Shown: positions 20,120 to 28,872, numbered from the stretch's first letter. The stretch: DNA of 64,000 nt from Proteobacteria bacterium UBA2363 (GCA_002344355.1 DDTN01000028.1:48723-112722), one strand, 5' to 3'. Numbers and translations: made by a program. Notes: generated by a model not told the origin, from the sequence alone.

Positions 20120-20785
20120 ATGAGCCGACCTCTTTCCCTTCTTTGCTGCCTCGCCTGGCTGCTGCTGGTTCCGCCCCCGCTCGAGGCGGGCGAGGCGCGC
20201 GCCGCCCTCGCGCGCGCCAGCGATGGCCTGGTCTCCGTCCAGGCCGGGTTCGAGCAGCGCGTCTACAACGGCGACGGCAGCCTGCGCGAGACCGCGACCG
20301 GCACGCTGGCGCTGAAGGCGCCGCGTCTGTTCCTGTGGCATTACCTGACGCCTTACGAACAGCTCGTGGTCGCCGACGGTACCCACGTCTGGCTGCACGA
20401 TGTCGACCTCGAGCAGGTCAGCGTCCGGCGCCAGGCCGACGCCGAGGCGCAGAGCCCGCTGGTGGTGCTCACCGATCCCGGCAGCCTGGACACCCGCTAC
20501 CGGGTCAGCGAGGCCGGACGGCGCGACGGTCTGGACTGGCTGCGCCTGGATCCGCTCGATGACGACGGCTCGTTCAGCCGCGCCGAGCTCGGCCTCGACG
20601 GCCAGGGGGTCGCGCGCATGGAACTCGTCGACAGCCTGGGCGGCCGCACCACCATCGCCTTCAGCGACTGGCGGCGGAACGTGGACCTGCCGGCCGACCT
20701 GTTCCGCTTCCAGCCGCCCGACGGCGTCGACCTGGTCGGCGACGTCGACAGCCTGGGCGAGGTCCGGCCGCTCCGGGACGACTGA
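20120..20785 (+). CDS. lolA: outer-membrane lipoprotein carrier protein LolA
   Basis: A 221-residue periplasmic chaperone that carries lipoproteins from LolCDE to LolB. It has a signal peptide (MSRPLSLLCCLAWLLLVPPPLEAGE) and the LolA half-barrel pattern: VQAGFEQRVYNGDG, TGTLALKAPRLFLWHYLTPYEQLVV (seen in parts LALKAPRLFLWHY and LTPYEQLVV), DGTHVWLHDVDLEQVSVR and a late DLFRFQPPDGVDLVGD. The placement directly after ftsK is a common gammaproteobacterial order. Confidence 0.93.
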   Translation: MSRPLSLLCCLAWLLLVPPPLEAGEARAALARASDGLVSVQAGFEQRVYNGDGSLRETATGTLALKAPRLFLWHYLTPYEQLVVADGTHVWLHDVDLEQVSVRRQADAEAQSPLVVLTDPGSLDTRYRVSEAGRRDGLDWLRLDPLDDDGSFSRAELGLDGQGVARMELVDSLGGRTTIAFSDWRRNVDLPADLFRFQPPDGVDLVGDVDSLGEVRPLRDD

Positions 20786-20816
20786 GGCCGCGTCCCGTAG
20801 TGGCGGGCGACGGCGT

Positions 20817-22046
20817 TCAGTATCCGCGCGCCCGGCGCGGGTTTCGGCGCGGCGCGGCAGGGGGCGGCATCTCGATCTCGATGTCGACCCACACCAGGCG
20901 GTGGTCGCTGGCGTCCAGCAGATCGGCGCCGGCCTCGGTGGAGAGCGGCCAGAACACCCCGGCGTCGACCACCCGCAGGCCGGTCGACGGCAGCACGTAG
21001 TCGACCCGCAGGTTGCCCGGCGGATCGCCGAACACGGCCGTGTCGTGGGCGGGGTCGCCGCGATGGCCGAGATTGCCGCCACCCAGGCGGTGGGCCGACT
21101 CCACGCCACCCTCGCTGGCCGGCACCGGCCGGGACTGGATGCGCGGGTGGTCCAGCAGTTGGGCGATGGCGCCCGGGTGCGAGCTGCCGTCGAGGGGATC
21201 GGCGTTGAGGTCGCCGGCGATCACGAACAGGGCGTCGGCGGCGAGGCCGCCACGTCGTCCCTCGTCGTCGTACAGGTAGTCGGCCCGGCCCGGCTCGAGG
21301 GACACATAGTCGGCCCACAGGCGGATCTCGTCGTGATTGCGGCGGGCATTGCGACGCTCGTCCCCGTCGAAGGCCGGCGGCGTCGGGTGCGAGGCGAGCA
21401 GGTGCAGGCGCCCGGCCGGGGTGCGGATCGGCAGGTCCCAGTGGCTCTTGGAGGACAGCGGCAGCACCTCCAGCGCAGCGGCCGGATACCAGGACGTGCC
21501 GTCCTCGCGCACCGGCAGCAGGTTGCCGGGCATGTCCGCCCAGCGGAAGCGCCGGAAGCTGCGCACGTCGCGCCGGACGATCGGGTAGCGCGACAGCACC
21601 AGCATGCCGTACTGGCCCGGATAGGCACCGTAGCCCCAGGCGTCGCCCGGTCCGCCGGTGCGGCCGTCGCCATCCAGGTCGAGGCCGCTGTCCAGGCCGG
21701 TGTTGACCGGCGCGAAATGGCTGAACCGGTAGCGGATGCCATCGCGGCCGTACTGCCGGCGCATCAGGTAGTTGAACTGGAAGTCCTGGGCGGCGCGGCC
21801 GCTGCCGTCCCAGTCGAATTCGTTGACCAGCAGGATGTCCGGGCGCACCTGCTGGATCACCGCCGCGACCTGGCGCAGCTGCTCGTCGCGACGGCCGCGC
21901 AGGCGTTCCGCAACGGCGCCTTCGCGCGCGTCGAACAGGGAGGCGTTGAAGGTGGCCACGCGCAGCCGGGCGCTGCCGGGATCGGCGCTGGCCGGTGCGC
22001 CGAGCGTCGCGGCCAGCGCGGCGGCGACCAGGTACGGCGCCCTCAT
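20817..22046 (-). CDS. secreted endonuclease/exonuclease/phosphatase-fold protein
   Basis: A 409-residue exported protein with a signal peptide (MRAPYLVAAALAATLGAPASAD). The EEP-fold metal-site motifs are present: ATFNASLFD, DILLVNEFD (metal Glu), ASHPTPP, IAGDLNADP and a terminal ASDHRLVWVDIE (catalytic His). A DLDGDGRTGG segment resembles a calcium-binding loop. Substrate could be DNA or a phosphoester; this cannot be told from the sequence. Its ATG overlaps the TGA of bpt (ATGA), so the two are translationally linked although their jobs differ. Confidence 0.88.
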   Translation of the reverse strand: MRAPYLVAAALAATLGAPASADPGSARLRVATFNASLFDAREGAVAERLRGRRDEQLRQVAAVIQQVRPDILLVNEFDWDGSGRAAQDFQFNYLMRRQYGRDGIRYRFSHFAPVNTGLDSGLDLDGDGRTGGPGDAWGYGAYPGQYGMLVLSRYPIVRRDVRSFRRFRWADMPGNLLPVREDGTSWYPAAALEVLPLSSKSHWDLPIRTPAGRLHLLASHPTPPAFDGDERRNARRNHDEIRLWADYVSLEPGRADYLYDDEGRRGGLAADALFVIAGDLNADPLDGSSHPGAIAQLLDHPRIQSRPVPASEGGVESAHRLGGGNLGHRGDPAHDTAVFGDPPGNLRVDYVLPSTGLRVVDAGVFWPLSTEAGADLLDASDHRLVWVDIEIEMPPPAAPRRNPRRARGY

Positions 22047-22798
22047 GCTGCCGGTCCGGCCGCCTGGCCGGGATCGGAATCGGGCATCAGGGGCTGCCAG
22101 CGGCCTTCGCGCAGCACCTCCATGGGTCGGAATCCAGCCTTGTAGTGCATCTTCGGGTGCCCCGGGATCCAGTAGCCAAGATAAAGGTGGCGCAGGCCCA
22201 TGCGGCGCGCCTGCTCCACCTGCTGCAGGATGCAGAATACCCCCAGCCCGCGTCGGGCATGTGTCGGACGCCAGAACGTGTAGACCGCCGACAGGCTGTC
22301 CTGGGCGACGTCGGTCACCGCCACCGCCACCAGCGTATCGGCTTCCCAGATCTCGAGGTAGTCGCTGATGCCCCAGGGCGCGATCAGGAACCGGCGGAAG
22401 TCGTCGTCGCCCGGTTCGTCCATGCCGCCGCCGGGGTGACGCCAGGCCAGGTATTCCTCGTACAGGGCGTGCACCGCCGGATCCGGACGCGCGGTCCGCC
22501 AGCGCAGGCGCAGGTCGCCGTTGCGGGCGAGGCAGCGTCGCTGGCTGCGGTCGGGCCGGAACGCCGCGACCGGCACCCGGCACGGGACGCAGGCCTGGCA
22601 GGTCCGGCAGTGCGGGCGATAGACGTGGCCGCCGGCGCGCCGGAAGCCCCAGGCCAGGGCGGTGCCGTAGACATCCGGAAGGCGCGGGTCCAGCGGATCG
22701 ATCACCAGATTGCGGGCACTACGGTCGTCGTAGTACCCGCACGGGTGGTCGAGGGTCTGGAACAGGCGGACGGTGCCGGTCTTCACGGCGCCGAGCAT
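22043..22798 (-). CDS. bpt: aspartate/glutamate leucyltransferase
   Basis: A 251-residue N-degron transferase that places Leu on proteins starting with Asp or Glu. The N-terminal cysteine cluster and nearby motif are clear (HPCGYYDDRSARNLVIDP and HCRTCQACVPCRVPV), and the C-terminal ATE domain has FWRPTHARRGLGVFCILQQ and GYWIPGHPKMHYKAGFRP. The start at 22798 is chosen for usual length; an in-frame ATG lies 11 codons upstream. With Aat at 13261 the organism can process both acidic and basic secondary signals. Confidence 0.93.
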   Translation of the reverse strand: MLGAVKTGTVRLFQTLDHPCGYYDDRSARNLVIDPLDPRLPDVYGTALAWGFRRAGGHVYRPHCRTCQACVPCRVPVAAFRPDRSQRRCLARNGDLRLRWRTARPDPAVHALYEEYLAWRHPGGGMDEPGDDDFRRFLIAPWGISDYLEIWEADTLVAVAVTDVAQDSLSAVYTFWRPTHARRGLGVFCILQQVEQARRMGLRHLYLGYWIPGHPKMHYKAGFRPMEVLREGRWQPLMPDSDPGQAAGPAA

Positions 22799-22863
22799 AG
22801 CGCCCGGGGGCCCCGATGCACGCCCGGGCAACCGGCGGCACCCGCGAGGGCAGCGCCATCCCC

Positions 22864-22869
22864 TATAAT
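22864..22869 (+). promoter_or_regulatory. consensus -10 box for guaB
   Basis: TATAAT is an exact sigma-70 -10 hexamer 33 bp before the guaB ATG. The expected -35 region is GC-rich and shows no good match, so the promoter would rely on the -10 box or an activator. Confidence 0.6.
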
Positions 22870-22902
22870 TCCGCGTCTTTACCAGGCCCCGGAGCCCCGC
22901 GC

Positions 22903-24357
22903 ATGCGCATCCTGGCAGAGGCGCTCACTTTCGACGACGTCTCGCTCGTTCCCGCCTATTCCAGCGTCCTGCCCAGGGACGTGTCGCTCAGGTCCCGGCT
23001 GGCCCGGGGCATCACCCTGAACCTGCCCCTGGTGTCGGCGGCCATGGACTCGGTCACCGAATCGACCATGGCGATCGCCATGGCCCAGCTCGGCGGCATC
23101 GGCATCGTCCACAAGAACATGGGCGTCGAGCGTCAGGCCGCCGAGGTGCGCGCCGCCAAGAAGTTCGAGGCCGGCGTGATCCGCGACCCGATCACGGTCG
23201 GTCCGGACACCTCGATCCGCGAGGTGCTGGCGCTGACCCGCGCCCACAACATCTCCGGCGTGCCGGTGGTCGACGCCGGCGCCCTGGTCGGTATCGTCAC
23301 CAGCCGCGACCTGCGCTTCGAGCGCCGGCCCGAGGACCCGGTCCGCAACATCATGACCCGCAAGGACCGCCTGGTCACCGTCGCCGAGGGCGCCAGCGAC
23401 GACGAGGTGCTGGCCCTGATGCACCAGCACCGCATCGAGAAGGTGCTGGTGGTCAACGACGCCTTCGAGCTGCGCGGCCTGATCACCGTCAAGGACATCC
23501 AGAAGGCGCGCGACAATCCCAATGCCGCCAAGGACGCCCAGGAGCGCCTGTGCGTGGGCGCCGCGGTCGGCACCGGCGGCGATACCGAGGCGCGGGTCGC
23601 CGCCCTGGTCGAGGCCGGCACCGACGTGATCATCGTCGACACCGCCCATGGCCATTCCCAGGGCGTGCTCGAGCGGGTCGCCTGGGTCAAGCGCAACTTC
23701 CCGGCGGTGCAGGTGGTCGGCGGCAACATCGTCACCGCCGACGCGGCGCGCGCCCTGGTCGACGCCGGCGCCGACGGCGTCAAGGTCGGCATCGGCCCCG
23801 GCTCGATCTGCACGACGCGCATGGTCGCCGGCGTCGGCGTGCCGCAGATCACCGCGGTGGCCATGGTCCGCGAGGCCCTGGGCGATGACGTGCCGCTGAT
23901 CGCGGACGGCGGCATCCGCTATTCGGGCGACGTCGCCAAGGCGATCGCCGCCGGCGCCTCCTGCGTGATGATCGGCGGCCTGTTCGCCGGCACCGACGAG
24001 TCGCCCGGCGAGATGGAGCTGTTCCAGGGCCGCTCCTACAAGACCTACCGCGGCATGGGCTCGCTGGGCGCGATGCAGCAGGGCAGCAAGGACCGCTACT
24101 TCCAGGACGCCACCGACGCCGACAAGCTGGTCCCCGAGGGCATCGAGGGCCGCGTTCCCTACCGCGGGCCGCTGCGCCACATCGTCCACCAGCTCGCCGG
24201 CGGCCTGCGCGCCGCCATGGGCTACGTCGGCTGCGCGACCATCGGCGAGATGCAGACCCGTCCGCAGTTCGTGCGGGTCACCAACGCCGGCGTCCGCGAA
24301 TCGCACGTCCACGACGTGCAGATCACCAAGGAAGCGCCGAATTACCGGATGGATTGA
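22903..24357 (+). CDS. guaB: IMP dehydrogenase
   Basis: A 484-residue enzyme oxidising IMP to XMP, the committed step to GMP. The N-terminus reads LTFDDVSLVPAYSSVLPRDV; two CBS domains occupy about residues 95-205; the catalytic Cys303 is in GPGSICTTRMV; and the flap and IMP sites GGIRYSGDVAKAIAAGA and YRGMGSLGAM follow. A consensus -10 hexamer precedes it. guaA follows on the same strand after a hairpin-forming repeat, so the two may be co-transcribed. Confidence 0.96.
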   Translation: MRILAEALTFDDVSLVPAYSSVLPRDVSLRSRLARGITLNLPLVSAAMDSVTESTMAIAMAQLGGIGIVHKNMGVERQAAEVRAAKKFEAGVIRDPITVGPDTSIREVLALTRAHNISGVPVVDAGALVGIVTSRDLRFERRPEDPVRNIMTRKDRLVTVAEGASDDEVLALMHQHRIEKVLVVNDAFELRGLITVKDIQKARDNPNAAKDAQERLCVGAAVGTGGDTEARVAALVEAGTDVIIVDTAHGHSQGVLERVAWVKRNFPAVQVVGGNIVTADAARALVDAGADGVKVGIGPGSICTTRMVAGVGVPQITAVAMVREALGDDVPLIADGGIRYSGDVAKAIAAGASCVMIGGLFAGTDESPGEMELFQGRSYKTYRGMGSLGAMQQGSKDRYFQDATDADKLVPEGIEGRVPYRGPLRHIVHQLAGGLRAAMGYVGCATIGEMQTRPQFVRVTNAGVRESHVHDVQITKEAPNYRMD

Positions 24358-24364
24358 CTAGGAT

Positions 24365-24527
24365 CCGGGACTCGGGACTCGGGACCCGGGATCCGGGAAT
24401 CGGGTTGTCGGGTCTGAAGCAAGGTTGCTTTCGCCCGGTGCAGATGGGCCCTCGCGCCACCGGTTCTGACTTCTGGAGAGATGTGTCCGCCATGATGCCC
24501 AACCGAGTCCCGAGTCCCGAGTCCCGG
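24365..24527. repeat. long inverted repeat between guaB and guaA, running into guaA
   Basis: The left arm at 24365-24385 consists of CGGGACT-type 7-mer units and is exactly complementary to 24507-24527; allowing one mismatch the pairing extends to 25 bp. The arms enclose about 120 bp that include the guaA ribosome site (GGAGAG at 24475-24480) and start codon. Such 'gggactc' repeats are common between genes of Xanthomonadales. The right arm is translated as part of the GuaA N-terminus. Confidence 0.75.
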
Positions 24528-26105
24528 GTCCCGCAGCAGGACATCCACACCGACCGCATTCTCATCCTCGACTTCGGCGCCCAGTACACGCAGCTGATCG
24601 CGCGCCGGGTGCGTGAGCTCGGCGTGTACTGCGAGGTCTGGGCCTGGGACCACGACCCGGCTGAGATCGCGGTTTTCGAGCCGCGCGGCATCATCCTGTC
24701 CGGCGGTCCGGAATCGACCACGCTGCCGGATTCGCCGCGCGCCCCGCAGGCGGTGTTCGAGGCCGGCGTGCCGGTGCTCGGCATCTGCTACGGCATGCAG
24801 ACCATGGCCGTGCAGCTCGGCGGCAGCACCGAGGCCGCCGACCAGCGCGAGTTCGGCCACGCCGAGGTCGAGCTGACCGGCAGCGACCGCCTGCTGGCCG
24901 GTTTCAACGACCACGCCGACGCGCCGGTGCCGCGCCTGGACGTGTGGATGAGCCACGGCGACCATGTCGCCACCGCGCCCCCGGGCTTCACCGTGACCGC
25001 CCGCACGGACCGCATCCCGGTGGCCGCCTTCGCCGACGACGCCCGCCGCCTGTACGGCGTGCAGTTCCATCCCGAGGTCACCCACACCCGCCAGGGCCAG
25101 GCCCTGCTGCGCCGCTTCGTGGTCGACCTGTGCGGCTGCCGCACCCTGTGGACCGCCGAGAACATCATCGAGGACCAGATCGCCCGGGTCCGCGCCCAGG
25201 TCGGCGACGACGAGGTCATCCTCGGCCTGTCCGGCGGCGTCGATTCCTCGGTGGTCGCCGCGCTGTTGCACCGCGCGATCGGCGACCAGCTCACCTGCGT
25301 GTTCGTCGACACCGGCCTGCTGCGCCACGGCGAGGGCGACCAGGTGATGGCGACCATGGCCGAGCACATGGGCGTCCGGGTGATCCGCGTCGATGCCGCC
25401 GAGCGCTACTTCCAGGCCCTGGCCGGCGTCGCCGACCCGGAGGCCAAGCGCAAGATCATCGGCCGGCTGTTCGTCGAGATCTTCGACGAGGAGGCCGGCA
25501 AGCGCGCCAACGCCCGCTGGCTGGCCCAGGGCACCATCTACCCCGACGTCATCGAGTCGGCCGGCAGCCGCACCGGCAAGGCGCACGTCATCAAGTCGCA
25601 CCACAACGTCGGCGGCCTGCCCGAACACATGAGGCTGGGCCTGGTCGAACCGCTGCGCGAGCTGTTCAAGGACGAAGTCCGCCGGCTCGGCGTCGCCCTG
25701 GGCCTGCCGCGCGAGATGGTCTACCGGCACCCGTTCCCCGGCCCCGGCCTGGGCGTGCGCATCCTCGGCGAGGTCAAGCGCGAGTATGCCGAGCTGCTGG
25801 CACGCGCCGACCACATCTTCATCGAGGAACTGCGCCGCTGGGACCTGTACGAGCGCACCAGCCAGGCCTTCGCGGTGTTCCTGCCGGTGAGATCGGTCGG
25901 CGTGGTCGGCGACGCGCGCGCCTACGAATGGGTGATCGCCCTGCGCGCCGTCGAGACCATCGACTTCATGACCGCGCACTGGGCGCACCTGCCGTACGCC
26001 TTCCTGGACACCGTCTCGCGGCGCATCATCAACGAGCTGCGCGGCATCTCCCGCGTCGTCTACGACATCTCGGGCAAACCGCCGGCGACCATCGAGTGGG
26101 AGTGA
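24492..26105 (+). CDS. guaA: GMP synthase (glutamine-hydrolysing)
   Basis: A 537-residue enzyme aminating XMP to GMP. The class I amidotransferase domain has its nucleophile at Cys99 in LGICYGMQT and the His-Glu pair in QFHPEVTH; the ATP-pyrophosphatase P-loop is LSGGVDSSVVAA; the C-terminal dimer domain ends KPPATIEWE. Compared with E. coli (catalytic Cys86), the protein carries about 13 extra residues at the front. They read MMPNRVPSPESRVPQQ and come from the right arm of the inverted repeat. The ATG at 24492 follows a GGAGAG box by 11 nt. No later in-frame ATG precedes the conserved IHTDRILILDFGAQYTQ. Confidence 0.95.
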   Translation: MMPNRVPSPESRVPQQDIHTDRILILDFGAQYTQLIARRVRELGVYCEVWAWDHDPAEIAVFEPRGIILSGGPESTTLPDSPRAPQAVFEAGVPVLGICYGMQTMAVQLGGSTEAADQREFGHAEVELTGSDRLLAGFNDHADAPVPRLDVWMSHGDHVATAPPGFTVTARTDRIPVAAFADDARRLYGVQFHPEVTHTRQGQALLRRFVVDLCGCRTLWTAENIIEDQIARVRAQVGDDEVILGLSGGVDSSVVAALLHRAIGDQLTCVFVDTGLLRHGEGDQVMATMAEHMGVRVIRVDAAERYFQALAGVADPEAKRKIIGRLFVEIFDEEAGKRANARWLAQGTIYPDVIESAGSRTGKAHVIKSHHNVGGLPEHMRLGLVEPLRELFKDEVRRLGVALGLPREMVYRHPFPGPGLGVRILGEVKREYAELLARADHIFIEELRRWDLYERTSQAFAVFLPVRSVGVVGDARAYEWVIALRAVETIDFMTAHWAHLPYAFLDTVSRRIINELRGISRVVYDISGKPPATIEWE

Positions 26106-26398
26106 GGGAGGCGATCGGTTCCCGGCCCGGAGCGGGGCGCGCTGCGCACCCGTCCTCGCCGAGGGTTTCACGCGAGCGCCCGGGAACGACCGGGCCCGCG
26201 CGCTGATCCGTGCCGCGTACCGGGGTTGGCGGCGCCTGGCCAGCCATCGGATGCGGGAAAACCCGGGCGGATCGCCGGCCTGTTCCGGTCACGCCGCTTC
26301 GTCGATGCGTCAGCGTGTCCGATGCCTGCCAGGAACCCCGTACACCCTGGATAGCGGTGCCCCCATGACGGGGGCGCGCTCCTCCAGGACTTGCCCGC
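26106..26398. other. guaA to protein-glutaminase intergenic region
   Basis: About 290 bp with no supported gene. GTTCCCGG near 26118 and CCGGGAAC near 26179 are inverse complements but far apart. Nothing else stands out. Confidence 0.3.
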
Positions 26399-27538
26399 AT
26401 GGCCAACCCGAACGCCGTCGTCACCCATGTCCTGCCGTTTCCGCCGGCCGGCCGGCGCGTGCCGGCCGGCGCGACTGAAGGGTCCCGGCGTTTCGAGATC
26501 GCGCTCGTGGACGGCCGTCGGGTCCGCCTGGATCCGGCCGATCCGCGTTCCGGGCCACGCCTGGGGCTCCTGCACGACCTCGGCGAACGCGGCATTCCCG
26601 TGTACCTGGAGATCGACCCCGGGCAGGGCCTGGTCACCCGCGTGCTGATTCCCCTGGTCGTCCGGGTCGTCGATCTGCGGTCTGGGGCCGACGGCGCCCT
26701 CGAGATCGGGCTGCATCCCTCCCATGCCCGCCACCGGCTGGCTGCCGACCATCCGGACCGGGAGGAGCTCGTGGCGGCGCTGCGCGCCGCGCACCGCTCC
26801 GGCGAGCTCGTCGCCGTCACCCGGGACGACGACGGGACCCTGGTCGATGTGCGCGCCTTCCGGCCTTCGCCGGACGGACCGGACCTGCCCGTTCCGGGCT
26901 TGCCGGTGCGCCCCCGCTTCGACTGGCGTCACCCGCTGCGCAGCCTCCGCGACCTGCGGGCAAGGCTGTGGTACTGGCGCTGGTGGCCCTGGTGGTGGTG
27001 CTGGTGGTGGCGCTGCGTCTCGCCGGCCCGGGCGCAACAGCTCTTCGACGCCATGAAGGCGACCGGTTGCCCGCCCCTGACCGTGCCGGCGCCCTGCATT
27101 CCGTTCCTGTACCCGGAAGACGGCTGCTGGGCGCGCGCCCATGAGATGCGTCGCCTGATGCTGGCCCTTGGCCATGGCTCCAGGAAGATCTGGATCCATG
27201 GCGCGCTGCGCACCCCGACCCGGAACAGCCCCCAATGCGAGGTGCACTGGGGGTGGCACGTTGCGCCGACCCTGTGCGTGCGTCGCTGGCTGCTGTTCGC
27301 GCGCCGCCTGGTGATCGACCCCTCCCTGTTCGACACGCCGGTGACGCGGGCGGTCTGGAAGGGCATCCAGGGCGACCCTTCCGCCGCCCTCACCGACACC
27401 CACGGCTCCCTCTACCTGTTCCCGGGCACCACCGATCCGGACCACAGCGGCACCAGCTATTACCTGGCCTTCTACCGGGCGCAACTGCAGAACCGTGCGA
27501 TCAGCCTGGGCCCGCCTCCCTACGCGCACTGTCCATGA
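26399..27538 (+). CDS. protein-glutaminase-like enzyme with a Trp-rich central tract
   Basis: A 379-residue protein. The C-terminal domain (about 206-379) resembles Chryseobacterium protein-glutaminase, which deamidates glutamine side chains in proteins. It has FLYPEDGCWARAHEM with the candidate nucleophile Cys243, WGWHVAP with His287 and VIDPSLFDTPVT with Asp307, giving a Cys-His-Asp triad in the right order and spacing. The N-terminal 185 residues are a separate charged domain I do not recognise. Between them, residues 191-204 hold ten tryptophans, while the same DNA in another frame encodes an ideal membrane helix. There is no signal peptide. An AGGA box lies about 12 nt before the ATG. 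Substrate and location are unknown. Confidence 0.75.
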   Translation: MANPNAVVTHVLPFPPAGRRVPAGATEGSRRFEIALVDGRRVRLDPADPRSGPRLGLLHDLGERGIPVYLEIDPGQGLVTRVLIPLVVRVVDLRSGADGALEIGLHPSHARHRLAADHPDREELVAALRAAHRSGELVAVTRDDDGTLVDVRAFRPSPDGPDLPVPGLPVRPRFDWRHPLRSLRDLRARLWYWRWWPWWWCWWWRCVSPARAQQLFDAMKATGCPPLTVPAPCIPFLYPEDGCWARAHEMRRLMLALGHGSRKIWIHGALRTPTRNSPQCEVHWGWHVAPTLCVRRWLLFARRLVIDPSLFDTPVTRAVWKGIQGDPSAALTDTHGSLYLFPGTTDPDHSGTSYYLAFYRAQLQNRAISLGPPPYAHCP

Positions 27539-27621
27539 CCGACGCGCGGCCGGATCCCGTCGTACCGGCCGGTGCCCCGCCGGCCGGACCGGAGTCGACA
27601 GGGGCGGGGGCCGTCGTCCGC

Positions 27622-27627
27622 TAGAAT
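27622..27627 (+). promoter_or_regulatory. candidate -10 box before tadA
   Basis: TAGAAT matches the sigma-70 -10 consensus at five of six positions. It lies 114 bp before the chosen tadA start. No convincing -35 is visible. Confidence 0.3.
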
Positions 27628-27740
27628 CCGACGCAGCGGCCGGTCGCGGGCCTCCCGGCCCGGCGCCACCCGCCATGACCCCGGTCGGCGCACGGTACTC
27701 GCAGCGCCGCAAACCGACGCTGCACCAGGACCACAGCCCG

Positions 27741-28217
27741 ATGCCTGACCAAACCCCTTCGGTGCCGACCGGCGACGTCGACCGGATGCGCCGCGCGCTG
27801 GCCCTGGCCGCCCGTGCCGAGGCGGAGGGCGAAGTGCCGGTGGGCGCGCTGGTCGTCGCCGCCGACGGCACCGTGCTGGGCGAGGGCTGGAACCGGCCGA
27901 TCGCCAGCCACGACGCCAGCGCCCACGCCGAGATCGGCGCCCTTCGCGCTGCCGGGGCGGCCGCCGGGAACTACCGCCTGCCGGGGGCGACCCTGTACGT
28001 GACCCTTGAACCCTGCGTGATGTGCGCCGGCGCCATCATCCACGCCCGGATCGCCCGGGTGGTGTTCGGCGCCGCCGATCCGAAGACCGGGGCCGCCGGC
28101 AGCGTGTTCGACACCCTGGTCAGCCCGCTGCACAACCATGCCGTCGAGGTGCGCGGCGGCGTGCTCGCCGACGAGAGCGGCGCGCTTCTCAGGGGCTTCT
28201 TCCGCGCCCGGCGCTGA
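27741..28217 (+). CDS. tadA: tRNA-specific adenosine deaminase
   Basis: A 158-residue zinc enzyme that converts A34 to inosine in tRNA-Arg(ACG). The zinc and catalytic motifs are SAHAEIGALR and LEPCVMCAGAI, followed by ARVVFGAADPKTGAAGS, typical of TadA. The ATG at 27741 follows an AGGA box. In-frame alternatives at 27675 and 27786 exist; the domain itself begins near MRRALALAARAEAEGEVPVGA. Confidence 0.93.
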   Translation: MPDQTPSVPTGDVDRMRRALALAARAEAEGEVPVGALVVAADGTVLGEGWNRPIASHDASAHAEIGALRAAGAAAGNYRLPGATLYVTLEPCVMCAGAIIHARIARVVFGAADPKTGAAGSVFDTLVSPLHNHAVEVRGGVLADESGALLRGFFRARR

Positions 28218-28280
28218 GCGTGCGCCCGGATGCGGCAGGGAGGCCGGCAAGTCCGGCGCCGCGACGACGGGGCGGGGGGC

Positions 28281-28757
28281 TCAGACCTCGCGCGGCGGCG
28301 CGTCGTGGACGCGCGGCTCGATGACCCGCTCGATGGCCATCGCCAGGTAGCGACGGGCGTGCACGGTGGGCTGCCGGCGCAGCACCGCCTCGGCGCGCTG
28401 GCCGTCGCTCTCCTCCGGCGTGTACACGAACACGAAGGCGCCGCCCTTGCGGGCCAGCTCGACGTCCTGGTCGATGAAGTAGGTCTCGGTGCCGATGAAC
28501 TCGGCGATCGAGGCCTTGATGCGGTCGAACAGGCCAGCGTCTTCCTGGGATTCCAGCTCCTCGACCAGGAATCTGCCGGAGACGGAGCGCACGTCGCCGG
28601 CCGCGAAGCCCGCTGCAACGAGTTCGCGCGCCGCGGCATCGGCCGCGTCCATGCCGGCGAAGCCGGCCAGCGTGTAGTGCCTGGGATAGAACATCCCGAA
28701 CGACGAGTCGCCGTCCTTGAACCACGACCAGCGCGTGTTGCTAGCGTTGTTGCCCAT
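28281..28757 (-). CDS. conserved small soluble protein of unknown function
   Basis: A 158-residue acidic cytoplasmic protein preceded by a strong AGGAGG box 7 nt before the ATG. The first half, YTLAGFAGMDAADAAARELVAAGFAAGDV, looks like the alpha/beta fold of general-stress-type 'heat-induced' domains that begin with a hydrophobic strand and an Asp/Ala helix (text given for recognition; two parts: YTLAGFAGMDAADAAAREL and VAAGFAAGDV). The second half is GGAFVFVYTPEES plus a C-terminal Arg-rich helix. No catalytic motif is seen. Function unknown. Confidence 0.65.
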   Translation of the reverse strand: MGNNASNTRWSWFKDGDSSFGMFYPRHYTLAGFAGMDAADAAARELVAAGFAAGDVRSVSGRFLVEELESQEDAGLFDRIKASIAEFIGTETYFIDQDVELARKGGAFVFVYTPEESDGQRAEAVLRRQPTVHARRYLAMAIERVIEPRVHDAPPREV

Positions 28758-28872
28758 GTCAGCCTCCTGGAACGAGCGTCGGGAAGGCTCAGGCTGCCAC
28801 CGCCATGCTGAAGGGCGCTTGCACCGGGGGAGGGCGCCTCCACGAGCCCTTCACGCGGACTTGCCGACGCAG

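Noticed and set aside
22879..24312. Minus-strand frame opposite guaB
   Set aside because: Low-complexity Asp/His/Val-rich antisense frame over a fully conserved gene.
24361..24540. Repeat at guaB-guaA as an insertion sequence
   Set aside because: Only about 165 bp, no transposase frame and no target duplication; it fits a small non-coding palindromic repeat.
26941..27030. TGG-repeat tract as a CRISPR-like or tandem-repeat array
   Set aside because: It is a short codon-level repeat inside a gene, with no spacers and no regular unit length.
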